Source: Ponticaulis sp. (lineage in GTDB: Bacteria > Pseudomonadota > Alphaproteobacteria > Caulobacterales > Hyphomonadaceae). From it: 64,000 bases of DNA. The notes beneath the pieces were generated by a model. The model did not search any database and was not told where the DNA came from. It was given only the letters and a program-made list of their open reading frames with translations. Positions 17,825-26,375 of this stretch are shown here, piece after piece. Location of the stretch: the NCBI GenBank assembly GCA_002723155.1, contig PBNO01000002.1, forward strand, positions 1 to 64,000. Direction: 5' to 3'. Position 1 is the first letter of the stretch, and every line of letters starts with the position of its first letter. The position numbers and the translations under genes were made by a program.

Positions 17825-18139
17825 TTAAAACAGAGTGGTGATCATCACCCCCGCCCCAAGGCCAAGCACAAAGAGCGCGAGCCCCGCAACGCCATGCACC
17901 CATGAGGTTTTGGGCTGCGCGGCGGCCTCACCGCTTTCGCGCACACTGTCCATAAGCAAGCTTGTCTTCTCGACATTGAACACGCTGGCGAGCGCGAGCG
18001 TCGTCTCCATAGAGGCGACGCCATCCTTCTCCACCCGCTGGATGGTGCGCACGCTGACATCGCAGATCTCTGCCAGATGCTGCTGCGTCCAGCCGTTTTG
18101 CGAGCGAAGGTCTTTGACCGTTTCAGATACGAGCAACAT
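17825..18139 (-). CDS. XRE-family regulator with C-terminal membrane helix
   Basis: A 104-residue protein. Residues 4-60 form a helix-turn-helix of the XRE/Cro type (KDLRSQNGWTQQHLAEICDV, then SVRTIQRVEKDG). After a short linker the C-terminus is one hydrophobic helix (about residues 82-102, GVAGLALFVLGLGAGVMIT), so the DNA-binding domain would be tethered to the inner membrane. It starts two bases after the stop of a small membrane protein, and its short length is unusual for a membrane-anchored regulator. An 11-bp inverted repeat upstream of the pair (18638-18669) is a candidate operator. Targets are unknown. Confidence 0.88.
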   Translation of the reverse strand: MLLVSETVKDLRSQNGWTQQHLAEICDVSVRTIQRVEKDGVASMETTLALASVFNVEKTSLLMDSVRESGEAAAQPKTSWVHGVAGLALFVLGLGAGVMITTLF

Positions 18140-18141
18140 GA

Positions 18142-18570
18142 TCAGAAGCTCACACTCATGACATCATGAAGAAACCTGCCGACGATTTTGCCGAGCGGAT
18201 AGGAAAGAACGCCAGCGACTAATCCAATTAGAAACAAAAATCCGACTGTCTTGAACTGACTCTTCTGGCTGGCTGCTTTGCTCGAATAGATCCGCTCTCC
18301 ATCAACATAAGCCTCCGCGAACAGGAAAAGGTGCCAGTTGTGCGCAAGCCTGACAGTCATCTGTTCGCCGTCCGGCAAACTGATCGTGTGATCATCAGAG
18401 AGACTGAAAGAGCGCTGCGTGCTAACAACCTCATCGTCAAGCCAGATGCGTGACTGTCCAGACCAGGTCGAGGCCTGCGCAATAATTTGGTGCCCCTTAT
18501 AGACAAAGGGAAATGTCACCCAGCTAAGCGACATGTGGAATGGTTGATCTTCAGTATTTTCTTTAGTCAT
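18142..18570 (-). CDS. membrane protein paired with the XRE regulator
   Basis: A 142-residue protein I do not recognise. Residues 1-105 look beta-rich and soluble (VTFPFVYKGHQIIAQAS, then WLDDEVVSTQRSFSLSD). A single hydrophobic helix lies at about residues 110-130, followed by a short charged end. Repeated GQ/DG turns and the WSGQSRIWLDDE segment suggest a small sensor or binding domain. It is the first gene of a two-gene unit with the membrane-tethered XRE regulator, so it could hold or control that regulator; this is inference from gene order. Confidence 0.7.
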   Translation of the reverse strand: MTKENTEDQPFHMSLSWVTFPFVYKGHQIIAQASTWSGQSRIWLDDEVVSTQRSFSLSDDHTISLPDGEQMTVRLAHNWHLFLFAEAYVDGERIYSSKAASQKSQFKTVGFLFLIGLVAGVLSYPLGKIVGRFLHDVMSVSF

Positions 18571-18637
18571 GGTGGAACTCCTTTCATCCCACCAATCGAG
18601 CTATAGCAAGCATTTCCAAAAAAGAACGACACGGACG

Positions 18638-18669
18638 TGACTGTCACCTTTGTGTCAGGGTGACAGTCA
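18638..18669. promoter_or_regulatory. 11-bp inverted repeat upstream of the XRE pair
   Basis: TGACTGTCACC and its exact reverse complement are separated by 10 bases; the spacer and the right flank contain further TGTCA copies. The right arm overlaps the stop codon of the gene at 18667-19185. No T-run follows immediately on either strand, which argues against a simple terminator. Its position 70 bases before the XRE pair fits an operator. Confidence 0.5.
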
Positions 18670-19185
18670 GCTGTCAGGTGCTGAAATCATGCAGAATGTT
18701 TCCGGCATCTGATCGTCAGGCACGCCGAAGTCGCGGTACATGCTGCGCTGCTCTGCATTCAGCGGAACCATTTCGCCGGGGCAGAGCGATTCCGCAGAGT
18801 AGGAGACGTAAGAGCTCGGATGACTGATGCTGTAAGCCCACAGACCGTCGGCGATAGAATGATGTGAAGGCATCGGGTTAACGACTATCAGAAACAACAC
18901 ACCGAAAAGCGCTCTACGGCGAAACCGCGAACCAAATACGCTAGAGAAGGTCTCACCCTGCTCGGGCGGCGCGTCATCGGTCGCCTCAGAACTTTCAACC
19001 GGCTCCGGTCGCCCGTCGCCAAGCCAGCTTACACGAAAGCCACCCATCGCGCCCTGAAGCCCGCTCCAATACGCATTCATATGGTAATCAGATAGCCACG
19101 CCTGATGGCCGTCAGCCTCCAGCGCCGTATAAAACGCCATGGCCTCGCCGAGTCCTGAGAAACTTGCCTGGTTGATACGCGTCAC
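18667..19185 (-). CDS. small membrane protein with DUF2007-like N-terminus
   Basis: A 172-residue protein. The first 55 residues (SGLGEAMAFYTALEADGHQAW, then WSGLQGAMGGFRVSWL) resemble the DUF2007 fold, a putative signal-transducing domain also seen as short stand-alone proteins. An acidic linker follows, then one hydrophobic helix at about residues 92-108 and a tail of about 60 residues with two Cys that would lie in the periplasm. The DUF2007 assignment is tentative. It precedes the membrane-anchored XRE pair on the same strand. Confidence 0.65.
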   Translation of the reverse strand: MTRINQASFSGLGEAMAFYTALEADGHQAWLSDYHMNAYWSGLQGAMGGFRVSWLGDGRPEPVESSEATDDAPPEQGETFSSVFGSRFRRRALFGVLFLIVVNPMPSHHSIADGLWAYSISHPSSYVSYSAESLCPGEMVPLNAEQRSMYRDFGVPDDQMPETFCMISAPDS

Positions 19186-19221
19186 GAAAACCCTCCACGT
19201 ATCAACCTTATAGTGAAATTT

Positions 19222-20301
19222 TTACAGCTCCGCTAGGATGGCATCGCCCATTTGAGACGTGCTCACAGAACCACCGATATCACCGGTGCGCGCGCCCTTC
19301 TCAAGCGCCTGACCGACAGCGCGTGTAATCTCGTCAGCCGCGTCAGGGCGGTTAAGGCTCCAACGGAGCGCCATTTCAAATGACAGAATAGCCGCCGAAG
19401 GGTTTGCTTTGCCCTGCCCCGCAATATCCGGCGCTGAGCCATGAACTGGCTCGTAAAGGCCCGGCTTACCTGCATCAGACAGAGACGCAGACGGCAGCAT
19501 GCCGATAGAGCCTGTCAGCATGGACGCTTCGTCAGATAGGATATCGCCGAACAGATTGTCTGCGAGGATGACGTCAAAGCCCTTAGGCTCACGCACCAGC
19601 TGCATAGCGCAGGCATCTGCCAGCATATGATGAAGCGGCACGGCCATATCTTTCAGCTCGGCGTCATAAAGTGCCTGAACTTCCTGTTTCCAGAGTAGGC
19701 CGGAGTCCATGACATTGGATTTCTCAACAGAGCAGACACCTCCCCATTTGCGACCAAAGTTTCCACGGCCCTTCGCAATGTCGAATGCAACGCGCGTGAT
19801 GCGGTGGATTTCCGGTGTCGAGTATTCTGCATTATCAAAGCCGCGGCGCGTACCATCCGGCAGTGTTTCAATGCCTTTCGGCTGGCCGAAATACACACCG
19901 CCAACCAACTCGCGCACGATCAGGATATCAAGTCCCTCAACCAGCTCGCGCTTCAGTGCAGAGGCATCAGCCAGCGCAGAGAAGCAGAGCGCCGGACGCA
20001 GGTTCGCATAAGTGTCGAGCCCTTTACGAAGGCCCAGAAGGCCAGCCTCCGGACGGTGTTGACGCTCGACGCCATCCCATTTAGGCCCGCCGACCGCACC
20101 CATCAGCACAGCACTGGAGGCTTTAGCGCGGTTCAGCGTGTCTTCTGTCAGCGGCGTGCCGTATTCGTCATAGCTCGCACCGCCAACTGCGCCGTATTCA
20201 AGGTTCAGATCCGGCGCAACTTTTTCTGCCACACGAACTGTCTGTTCGATGACTTCAGGACCAATACCGTCACCTGGAAGAAGAAGAAGTGTCTGGCTCA
20301 T
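19222..20301 (-). CDS. leuB: 3-isopropylmalate dehydrogenase
   Basis: LeuB oxidises and decarboxylates 3-isopropylmalate in leucine synthesis, using NAD. The 359-residue protein has the standard length and motifs: LLPGDGIGPEV at the start, GPKWDG, the substrate-binding LRPALCFS region, the Tyr/Lys-containing sections EYSTPEIHRI and SVEKSNVMDSG, and the NAD-binding HGSAPDIAGQGKANP. It lies behind leuD and a protease-inhibitor-like gene on the same strand, with 194 bases between, so it may have its own promoter. Confidence 0.97.
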   Translation of the reverse strand: MSQTLLLLPGDGIGPEVIEQTVRVAEKVAPDLNLEYGAVGGASYDEYGTPLTEDTLNRAKASSAVLMGAVGGPKWDGVERQHRPEAGLLGLRKGLDTYANLRPALCFSALADASALKRELVEGLDILIVRELVGGVYFGQPKGIETLPDGTRRGFDNAEYSTPEIHRITRVAFDIAKGRGNFGRKWGGVCSVEKSNVMDSGLLWKQEVQALYDAELKDMAVPLHHMLADACAMQLVREPKGFDVILADNLFGDILSDEASMLTGSIGMLPSASLSDAGKPGLYEPVHGSAPDIAGQGKANPSAAILSFEMALRWSLNRPDAADEITRAVGQALEKGARTGDIGGSVSTSQMGDAILAEL

Positions 20302-20495
20302 AGCGCGCGCCTGTCGGTTAGAAGAAATACCAGTCGCCTGTGAGCCTCAGCTTGCGGCAAAAATCAAGACCTTGGCATGCAACACAGCGCCGCAACCCCG
20401 CAATTCTTTTCCAGAAAACAGGATTTAGCGCGAAATACTTCTCCCGTGCACAGGATAGAAGCGCGCCGGACGCAACAGATTTTCAAAAAGGTAGC

Positions 20496-20933
20496 TTAGC
20501 GCGGAATAACCGAAACATGGATATCGAGCGCGTCATCGGGCGTCGAACCCGAGCGCGCATAGCCAAGGCTCAGCGTGGTTTCGCCCACCTGATCGGCGTT
20601 GAACACAAATACGGTCTGCCCGCCGACGCCAACCATGCCGCGCGGATTATCATCGCCGATATAGTCCTCGCTCACGAGGCTCATCACGCCTGTATCCGCA
20701 CCAGAAAGCACAGACCACATATAGCCCGTAGTCGGGTTAGACCGCAGCTCAAGAATGAGCTGATTACCCTGAGACAACACAACCTCAGAACCTGAAGCGG
20801 GATCGGTCAGGCGTTGCGGTGAAATCTGGCCGGAAAGACCTCGCACTTCAGGATCGGTATTCAGCGTATTGACCGCACATCCGCCAACGAAAAGCCCGGC
20901 ACCCAAGAGAAGCGAAGATACCAGGCGTTTCAT
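20496..20933 (-). CDS. lipoprotein of the chagasin (I42) cysteine-protease inhibitor family
   Basis: A 145-residue lipoprotein (signal LVSSLLLGAGLFVGGC, lipidated Cys about residue 18). The mature part carries the chagasin hallmark NPTTGYMW in the first inhibitory loop and a second loop at VGVGGQTVFVF; the third loop of the family (RPW) is not clearly visible. Relatives bind papain-like cysteine proteases. The ATG at 20933 overlaps the leuD stop codon (TAATG), so translation is coupled to leuD. An in-frame extension to 20951 lies inside leuD and would spoil the signal peptide. Confidence 0.88.
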   Translation of the reverse strand: MKRLVSSLLLGAGLFVGGCAVNTLNTDPEVRGLSGQISPQRLTDPASGSEVVLSQGNQLILELRSNPTTGYMWSVLSGADTGVMSLVSEDYIGDDNPRGMVGVGGQTVFVFNADQVGETTLSLGYARSGSTPDDALDIHVSVIPR

Positions 20934-21544
20934 TATGCGCGCTCCAACCATGGGGTTGCGAGCTTGCGGCGTGTCTCGAACTCGGAAATTCGTTCCTCAG
21001 CCTGAAGTGTCAGACCGATATCGTCCAGGCCTTCCAGCAGGTTGTGGCGGCGCGATCCATCAAGATCAAACTCAACCACTTCGCCGTCCGGCAGTGTGAT
21101 CTTCATGTTCTCGAGATCGACCGTGAAGATGTGATTGCCACCGTTTGCCTCGTCCATCATTTTCTCGACGATGGACTGCGGCAGAGCGATCGGCAGAATG
21201 CCGTTCTTGAAGCAGTTATTATAGAAGATGTCCGCAAAGCTTGGCGCGATCACACAGCGAATACCCTGATCGAGGAGAGCCCATGGAGCATGCTCTCGCG
21301 ACGAGCCGCAGCCGAAGTTTGCGCCAGCAATCAAAATGCTCGCGTCTTTGTATTCCTCGCGGTTCAGAACGAAGTCCGGGTTCGGGCTGCCGTCGGCATT
21401 TGTCTTCAGTTCGAAGAACAAGCCACGCGACAGGCCGGTGCGTTCCGTCGTTTTCAGGAACTGTTTCGGGATGATCATGTCGGTATCGACATTGCTCATG
21501 CGGAGTGGGGCCGCCGGGCCCGTGAGTGTTTTGAACGCTTCCAT
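20933..21544 (-). CDS. leuD: 3-isopropylmalate dehydratase small subunit
   Basis: LeuD is the small subunit of isopropylmalate isomerase. The 203-residue protein shows [14 protein letters not shown] near the N-terminus, the substrate-recognition block [34 protein letters not shown] in the middle and the C-terminal DIGLTLQ. The large subunit gene leuC is not within this window, which is unusual, since leuC commonly precedes leuD. A protease-inhibitor gene overlaps its stop codon. Confidence 0.96.
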   Translation of the reverse strand: MEAFKTLTGPAAPLRMSNVDTDMIIPKQFLKTTERTGLSRGLFFELKTNADGSPNPDFVLNREEYKDASILIAGANFGCGSSREHAPWALLDQGIRCVIAPSFADIFYNNCFKNGILPIALPQSIVEKMMDEANGGNHIFTVDLENMKITLPDGEVVEFDLDGSRRHNLLEGLDDIGLTLQAEERISEFETRRKLATPWLERA

Positions 21545-21597
21545 GTGCGCCTTTTAGGCCGCAATCCACGCGAAGATCAATTCCCTTTTAGGAGAAC

Positions 21598-22449
21598 TCA
21601 GCGCTCGCCCTTATTATCGAGCAGCAGCGTCGGGATGCCGAGATCATGACTTTTCACGCTCATGACGCGCGTTCCGGCTTTGCGGCCCTTGCGGACTTCA
21701 GACACCTGAACGCCAGCAACCGTGAGCCTTGTATGCGCGTCATCCAGATCATTCACCTCATAGGTAACGCCCCAGAGATGATCCTTGTCCTCAGCTGACA
21801 TGCTGCCATCGAGACGCTGTACGACCTCAATCGTCAGGTCATGCGTACGGAAAAAAATAAAGCGCGCACCCCATTTCTCATTGGTGCGGTCCAATGCAAG
21901 CCGCAGGTCGAGCTTGGCGCCATAGGCCGCCATTGTACGCTCCGGATTTGCGGTATTCAGCACGATATGATCCACCCGGGTCGCAGCGCCTGCGCGAGGC
22001 GGAATGACGACCTTCACGCCTTCGGTATTGGAAAGCATGAAAACCTTCACATCGTCGAAAAGAGGATCGCCGCAGCGAAAACGGGACCAGCTGCGCGTCA
22101 GGCCATTATAGGTCGCCGACTGGCCGATAATCTCTTCAGGACGCAGCCCGCGACGGCTCGCGGAATAATGGGTTTCATGGATGTCATCGGTATTGAAGAC
22201 CAGCGTTGTCAGCGCGCCAGGCTTGTCACCCAGGATTTCGCGAATGCGCGCTCCGACAGGGCCATCACCTGAAGGACCGAGCAACTCAACGCTCGTATTA
22301 CCTAGAAAGAAGACCGCGGTCGTCGTGCCGTCGGTTGGATTATGATGCTTCCAGTCACATTCACGGCCGAGCAACAGGCCATACTGGTCGGCGGCGGCTT
22401 CGGCATCCGGAACGAGAATGACGAAATGGTCGAGCGCGTTAATTAGCAT
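21598..22449 (-). CDS. VOC-superfamily (glyoxalase-like) protein
   Basis: About 283 residues with two glyoxalase/dioxygenase-type halves: ALDHFVILVPDAEAAADQYG at the start and RVDHIVLNTANPERTMAAYG near the middle. His near the start of each half and Glu in SVELLGP are plausible metal ligands. The protein is of the Glyoxalase_3-like type found in alphaproteobacteria; no substrate can be given. I chose the ATG at 22449, from which the fold begins directly; in-frame starts at 22470 and 22500 are possible. It precedes leuD by 53 bases on the same strand. Confidence 0.85.
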   Translation of the reverse strand: MLINALDHFVILVPDAEAAADQYGLLLGRECDWKHHNPTDGTTTAVFFLGNTSVELLGPSGDGPVGARIREILGDKPGALTTLVFNTDDIHETHYSASRRGLRPEEIIGQSATYNGLTRSWSRFRCGDPLFDDVKVFMLSNTEGVKVVIPPRAGAATRVDHIVLNTANPERTMAAYGAKLDLRLALDRTNEKWGARFIFFRTHDLTIEVVQRLDGSMSAEDKDHLWGVTYEVNDLDDAHTRLTVAGVQVSEVRKGRKAGTRVMSVKSHDLGIPTLLLDNKGER

Positions 22450-22572
22450 GGCGATTTTCCCGTAAAACATACTGCCGAGGTCGTTTCCGACACCCTGCAC
22501 GTCACAGCGCGCCCTGCAAGCTTTAAACCGTCAACATCGCCAACAGCGGATCAACGCTGCGTGAGCCGGTGC

Positions 22573-22932
22573 CTAGTTCAGTTTGGAGAGCTCGTCTTTG
22601 AATTCGCGCTTCAGGAGCAGGCATTTTGCATCGTCGGGAAACACGATTTCAGTCAGAGACGACATGGCTTCCTTGTCCGGGGCCGCGCCATCATCAGTTT
22701 CATTCTCCGAGAGCTCCTGAAGGACGACCTCAAGAACTTTTTCCAGCACAATATACGCAGAGTCCCGACGTTCCCGCAGCTCCGCCAGCTCGGCCTTCTG
22801 GCGATCATCGGGCGCGCCCTCTGCAGAAATCAGCATATCTTTCTCACTCAGAAATGACTGATCAATGATGCTGGTCAGGAATGAAATGATTTGTCGGTAT
22901 TCGCGGGATTTTAAAATCGTGTGCTCAGGCAA
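22573..22932 (-). CDS. hypothetical helical protein
   Basis: A 119-residue acidic protein with no signal peptide or membrane helix. It is almost entirely alpha-helical with a central coiled-coil-like segment (AELAELRERRDSAYIVLEK). I recognise no family. Codon use agrees with the neighbours, which supports it being real. It borders an AT-rich gene-free stretch from which it is probably transcribed. Confidence 0.65.
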   Translation of the reverse strand: MPEHTILKSREYRQIISFLTSIIDQSFLSEKDMLISAEGAPDDRQKAELAELRERRDSAYIVLEKVLEVVLQELSENETDDGAAPDKEAMSSLTEIVFPDDAKCLLLKREFKDELSKLN

Positions 22933-23389
22933 GGTCTAGACCCAGACATTATTTATAGAATTATGGGGTAAGTGCAGCACGTTTTAAATCAGTGCTGACG
23001 AGGCGCGGCTTAAAGCACAGATCAAATGAAAAGTCTCGATTATTTGCATTAATTTTGCAGCAAAACTGCAAGTTTGCAAAATTCATCCAATCAAGGGAAA
23101 TTCAAATACTTGAAAGGGCAGATCAGTCCCAAATTCCCCAATTACGGGAGCATAATATTCCCGATTCATATTCTTCTGCGGAATATCTCGCCATTCTCAC
23201 GCATTCGTGACCGCTGCGGAAATCGAAATCCGCCTCTGACGCGCCTCATTTTGCAAGAAAAGTCCAAACAAATCAGCGCAATTTCGCACATGCATCATTT
23301 TAGAGAACGCTGTTCACTAAATTCTGGACAGATTATTCAGTCCTCTTATATAGAGGTCTCAACACCAAATCGCATGATGGGATCGATTT
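22933..23389. other. AT-rich gene-free region
   Basis: About 457 bases clearly poorer in GC than the surroundings, with no convincing gene. It holds several short inverted repeats, among them TTTTGCA / TGCAAAA near 23050-23080 and CCTCT / AGAGG around 23341-23358, and it must supply promoters for the diverging genes on either side. Open frames of 70-130 codons here have unlike composition and no ribosome-binding site. A small RNA is possible but not shown. Confidence 0.5.
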
Positions 23390-23692
23390 ATGATGTTTCG
23401 TTTTGCCGCTCTGTTTGCAGCCACAGCACTCGCAGCCATGCCTGCCGCCGCATCCACGCTTTTCACCGCTGAACTCCAGACACCCGTTGAAGAAACAACG
23501 CGCATCGCAGCCTATGATGCGATCTGGATTTGCGAGGCAGATACGTGCGAAGCCGTACTCAACCGCCGCACAGCAACGGTCCGCGTCTGCAAGCGTGTTG
23601 TCGAAGAACTTGGTCCGATCAACGCATTCGGCACAACCTCCGACCCGCTTACGGAAGACGAAATTACCGAATGTAACGCCTCACTGAATTAG
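23390..23692 (+). CDS. CC_3452-family small secreted protein
   Basis: A 100-residue exported protein. A signal peptide (FAALFAATALAAMPAAAS) precedes a mature part of about 77 residues with four Cys: WICEADTCEAVLNRR, VRVCKRVVEELGP and ITECNASL. That layout matches the CC_3452 family, which is frequent in Caulobacterales and Sphingomonadales and has no known function; the Cys probably form two disulfides. It stands alone, with a strong terminator right behind it. Confidence 0.82.
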   Translation: MMFRFAALFAATALAAMPAAASTLFTAELQTPVEETTRIAAYDAIWICEADTCEAVLNRRTATVRVCKRVVEELGPINAFGTTSDPLTEDEITECNASLN

Positions 23693-23718
23693 TCCCTAAG
23701 AATTCAGTGCACTCCCCT

Positions 23719-23746
23719 GAGCCGCTCATTAGAGCGGCTCTTTTTT
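23719..23746 (+). terminator. rho-independent terminator after the CC_3452-like gene
   Basis: A perfect 9-bp stem (GAGCCGCTC / GAGCGGCTC) with an ATTA loop and six T residues. Confidence 0.95.
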
Positions 23747-23888
23747 GTGCCTGTCGCCACGCATCTTGCTGCAGCGCAACTGAATTGGCGCAGTTCTGCG
23801 GTGAATTTACCGTTCGTGTTAAATAAACGGCGGCACATTTGCTGTACCTTCCGGCCCAGGACCTACGGGTGAGGAAGGAAATACCGAC

Positions 23889-24947
23889 ATGACACGTACA
23901 ATCTGGCTCGTTTTGTGCGGTATACTTATCGCTGCTGCGATGGGCCTGACCTTCATGTCACTTTCCGGACCTCGGTCCGACGCGATGCCAGCGCGCCAGG
24001 AGACACAGCTGCGCCCGCGCACGATCGAGATCAGTACTTCTCCAATCCAGCAATGCGTCAATCTTGGCGGCGCTCTGGAAGCCGATAATGAAGGCGACTG
24101 GGGCTATGTGATCCGCGAGCGAGATCTGCACATGATCCGGGAGCTCGGCTTCGATACGGTCCGCATTCCGGTAAAGTGGTCCGCACATGCCAAGTCCCGC
24201 GCGCCATATGAGATCGACCAGCTCTTCTTCCGCCGTGTCGATACGGTCGCCGCGCAGGCGCTCGCCGCCGGTCTTCAGGTCATTATTGATGTTCACCATT
24301 ATGAAGAAGTGAATGAAAACCCGGACCGGCACCTGCCCCGCCTTTACGCTTTCTGGGAACAGATTGCCGAACGCTATGCCAGCTGGCCTGACGGGCTCTA
24401 TTTTGAAGTCCTGAACGAGCCACACACCAATCTGACCCTCCGCCGGATCGAACAGATGAACCGTGACATTCTCTCAATCATCCGGGAGACGAACCCGAAC
24501 CGCTGGGTTATTCTTGGCGGCGGGCAGTGGGGAAATCTGGAAGGTCTCGTCACGACCAACCCGCCACATGACCCGCGCGCGATGGTCACATTCCACTATT
24601 ACAGCCCGTTTGAATTCACCCATCAGGGCGCCCCATGGGCATATGAACCGATGCCACTTGGCCGGACATGGGGCTCACAAGCTGAACGCGAAGAAGTGAT
24701 ATCCCACTTCGCAGCTGCCGCAGAGTATGGCCAACGCATCGGAATGCCCGTGTTTCTGGGCGAGTTCGGGGTGTATGAAGAGGTGCCAGACGCTGACCGC
24801 GCCAATTGGACGCGCCATATTCGCCGCACTGCAGAACAGTATGGAATCGGTTGGTGTTACTGGGATTGGGCGACATCTCTTGGCATGTACAGCCTTGAAA
24901 ACGAACAACTTCGACCTGGCATGGGCGCAGCTCTGCTAGGCGACTAG
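23889..24947 (+). CDS. glycoside hydrolase family 5 protein
   Basis: A 352-residue endoglucanase-like glycosidase. An N-terminal hydrophobic segment (about residues 4-26) serves as signal anchor or signal peptide. The TIM-barrel shows NLGGALEA at its start, the strand FDTVRIPVKW, DVHHYEEV, the acid/base Glu177 in NEPH and the nucleophile Glu292 in LGEFG, with a conserved aromatic section WCYWDWATS near the end. The natural polysaccharide is unknown; the family covers beta-glucan, mannan and cellulose hydrolases. There is no carbohydrate-binding module, and no transporter or sensor lies nearby. It has its own GGAAGG ribosome-binding site. Confidence 0.92.
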   Translation: MTRTIWLVLCGILIAAAMGLTFMSLSGPRSDAMPARQETQLRPRTIEISTSPIQQCVNLGGALEADNEGDWGYVIRERDLHMIRELGFDTVRIPVKWSAHAKSRAPYEIDQLFFRRVDTVAAQALAAGLQVIIDVHHYEEVNENPDRHLPRLYAFWEQIAERYASWPDGLYFEVLNEPHTNLTLRRIEQMNRDILSIIRETNPNRWVILGGGQWGNLEGLVTTNPPHDPRAMVTFHYYSPFEFTHQGAPWAYEPMPLGRTWGSQAEREEVISHFAAAAEYGQRIGMPVFLGEFGVYEEVPDADRANWTRHIRRTAEQYGIGWCYWDWATSLGMYSLENEQLRPGMGAALLGD

Positions 24948-25050
24948 GCCGTTCGCACCTGCAATAATTCCGCTTGACGCGCTCTGGTTAACCTCGCACA
25001 ACTCCTCGCCATATACTAAGTTTACGAGATGTAACGAGGAGGACACGACC

Positions 25051-26232
25051 ATGAGCACTTCAGATCCGGTCGTAATTGTTGGCATGGCCCGCACCCCTAT
25101 GGGTGGCCTTCTGGGCGAACTTTCAGGTTTCTCAGCAAACGAGCTTGGCGCTCTGGCGATCAAAGCTGCTGTCGAAGAAGCAGGCCTCAAAGGTGACGAC
25201 GTTCAGGAAGTCATCATGGGCAACTGCCTTCCGGGCGGTCAGGGTCAGGCCCCTGCACGTCAGGCTGCGATCAAAGCAGAACTCGGCAAGCACCCTGAAT
25301 CTACAACAATCAACAAGATGTGCGGCTCCGGCATGCAGGCTGCTGTCATGGGCGCGTCGTCTATCCTTTCCGGTCAGGCTGACATTGTTGTCGCTGGCGG
25401 CATGGAGAGCATGACAAACGCTCCGCACATGATTGATCTGCGCAAAGGTCACAAATACGGCGCAGCTGTCACACGCGACCACATGGCGACAGACGGCCTT
25501 GAAGATGCGTACGCGAACCAGCCAATGGGCAAGTTCGCTGACATGATCGCAGAAAAGTACCAGTTCACACGCGAAGCGCAGGACGAGTACGCTCTGGAAA
25601 CACTCCGCCGCGCGCAGGAAGCAACCGAGCAAGGCCGCTTCAAGCGTGAGATCACACCGGTTGTCGTCAAAACCCGCAAAGGCGAAACAACGGTCGACCA
25701 GGACGAGCTGCCTAAATCTGCTCGCCCGGACAAAATCCCGACACTGCGCCCAGCTTTCAACAAAGACGGCACAGTTACAGCGGCTAACGCGTCTGCGATT
25801 TCTGACGGCGCTGCTGCGCTTGTCCTGATGAAGCAGTCCGAAGCTGAAAAGCGCGGCCTCAAGCCAATCGCGAAAATCGTGTCTTCAGCATCTCACTCTC
25901 ACGAGCCTGAATACTTCACGACTGCGCCGGTTCCAGCGATGGAAAAGGCCCTCACAAAAGCTGGCTGGTCAAAAGACGACGTCGAGCTGTGGGAAGTGAA
26001 CGAAGCCTTCGCGGTTGTTCCTATGATCGCGATGAAAGAGCTCGGCATCAGCCACGACAAGCTGAACGTGAATGGCGGCGCATGTGCCCTCGGTCACCCG
26101 ATCGGCGCATCCGGTGCACGTGTTCTCGTCACGCTGATCTCTGCTCTCGAGCAGCAGAACAAAACCAAAGGCGTTGCGTCCCTCTGCATTGGCGGCGGCG
26201 AAGGCATCGCAATGTGTGTCGAGCGCGTCTAA
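25051..26232 (+). CDS. acetyl-CoA acetyltransferase (biosynthetic-type thiolase)
   Basis: This enzyme condenses two acetyl-CoA to acetoacetyl-CoA, or runs in reverse in fatty acid breakdown. All catalytic residues are visible: Cys91 in NKMCGSGMQ, His349 in CALGHPIGASG and Cys379 in CIGGGEG. The 393-residue length is typical of PhaA/AtoB proteins. No reductase or PHA synthase lies beside it, so whether it feeds polyhydroxybutyrate or beta-oxidation cannot be told. Codon use is strongly biased, suggesting high expression, and a terminator follows closely. Confidence 0.96.
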   Translation: MSTSDPVVIVGMARTPMGGLLGELSGFSANELGALAIKAAVEEAGLKGDDVQEVIMGNCLPGGQGQAPARQAAIKAELGKHPESTTINKMCGSGMQAAVMGASSILSGQADIVVAGGMESMTNAPHMIDLRKGHKYGAAVTRDHMATDGLEDAYANQPMGKFADMIAEKYQFTREAQDEYALETLRRAQEATEQGRFKREITPVVVKTRKGETTVDQDELPKSARPDKIPTLRPAFNKDGTVTAANASAISDGAAALVLMKQSEAEKRGLKPIAKIVSSASHSHEPEYFTTAPVPAMEKALTKAGWSKDDVELWEVNEAFAVVPMIAMKELGISHDKLNVNGGACALGHPIGASGARVLVTLISALEQQNKTKGVASLCIGGGEGIAMCVERV

Positions 26233-26255
26233 GCCCTACACGCATCTGAAACAGG

Positions 26256-26287
26256 AAAACCTCCGGATATACTCTGGAGGTTTTTTT
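26256..26287 (+). terminator. rho-independent terminator after the thiolase gene
   Basis: AAAACCTCC pairs with GGAGGTTTT around an 11-base loop, followed by more T residues. It lies about 25 bases after the stop. Confidence 0.9.
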
Positions 26288-26375
26288 GTGCCTTTCTCGC
26301 CCAAACGCTGGAAGCTGGCGCTCATTCTCGCTCTGGTGTAGTAAACTCTCATAATAAACAGGGGAGACAGGAATA

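Noticed and set aside
22992-23472. Two overlapping small plus-strand frames in the AT-rich stretch
   Set aside because: There is no ribosome-binding site, no family feature, and the second one overlaps the CC_3452-like gene in another frame.
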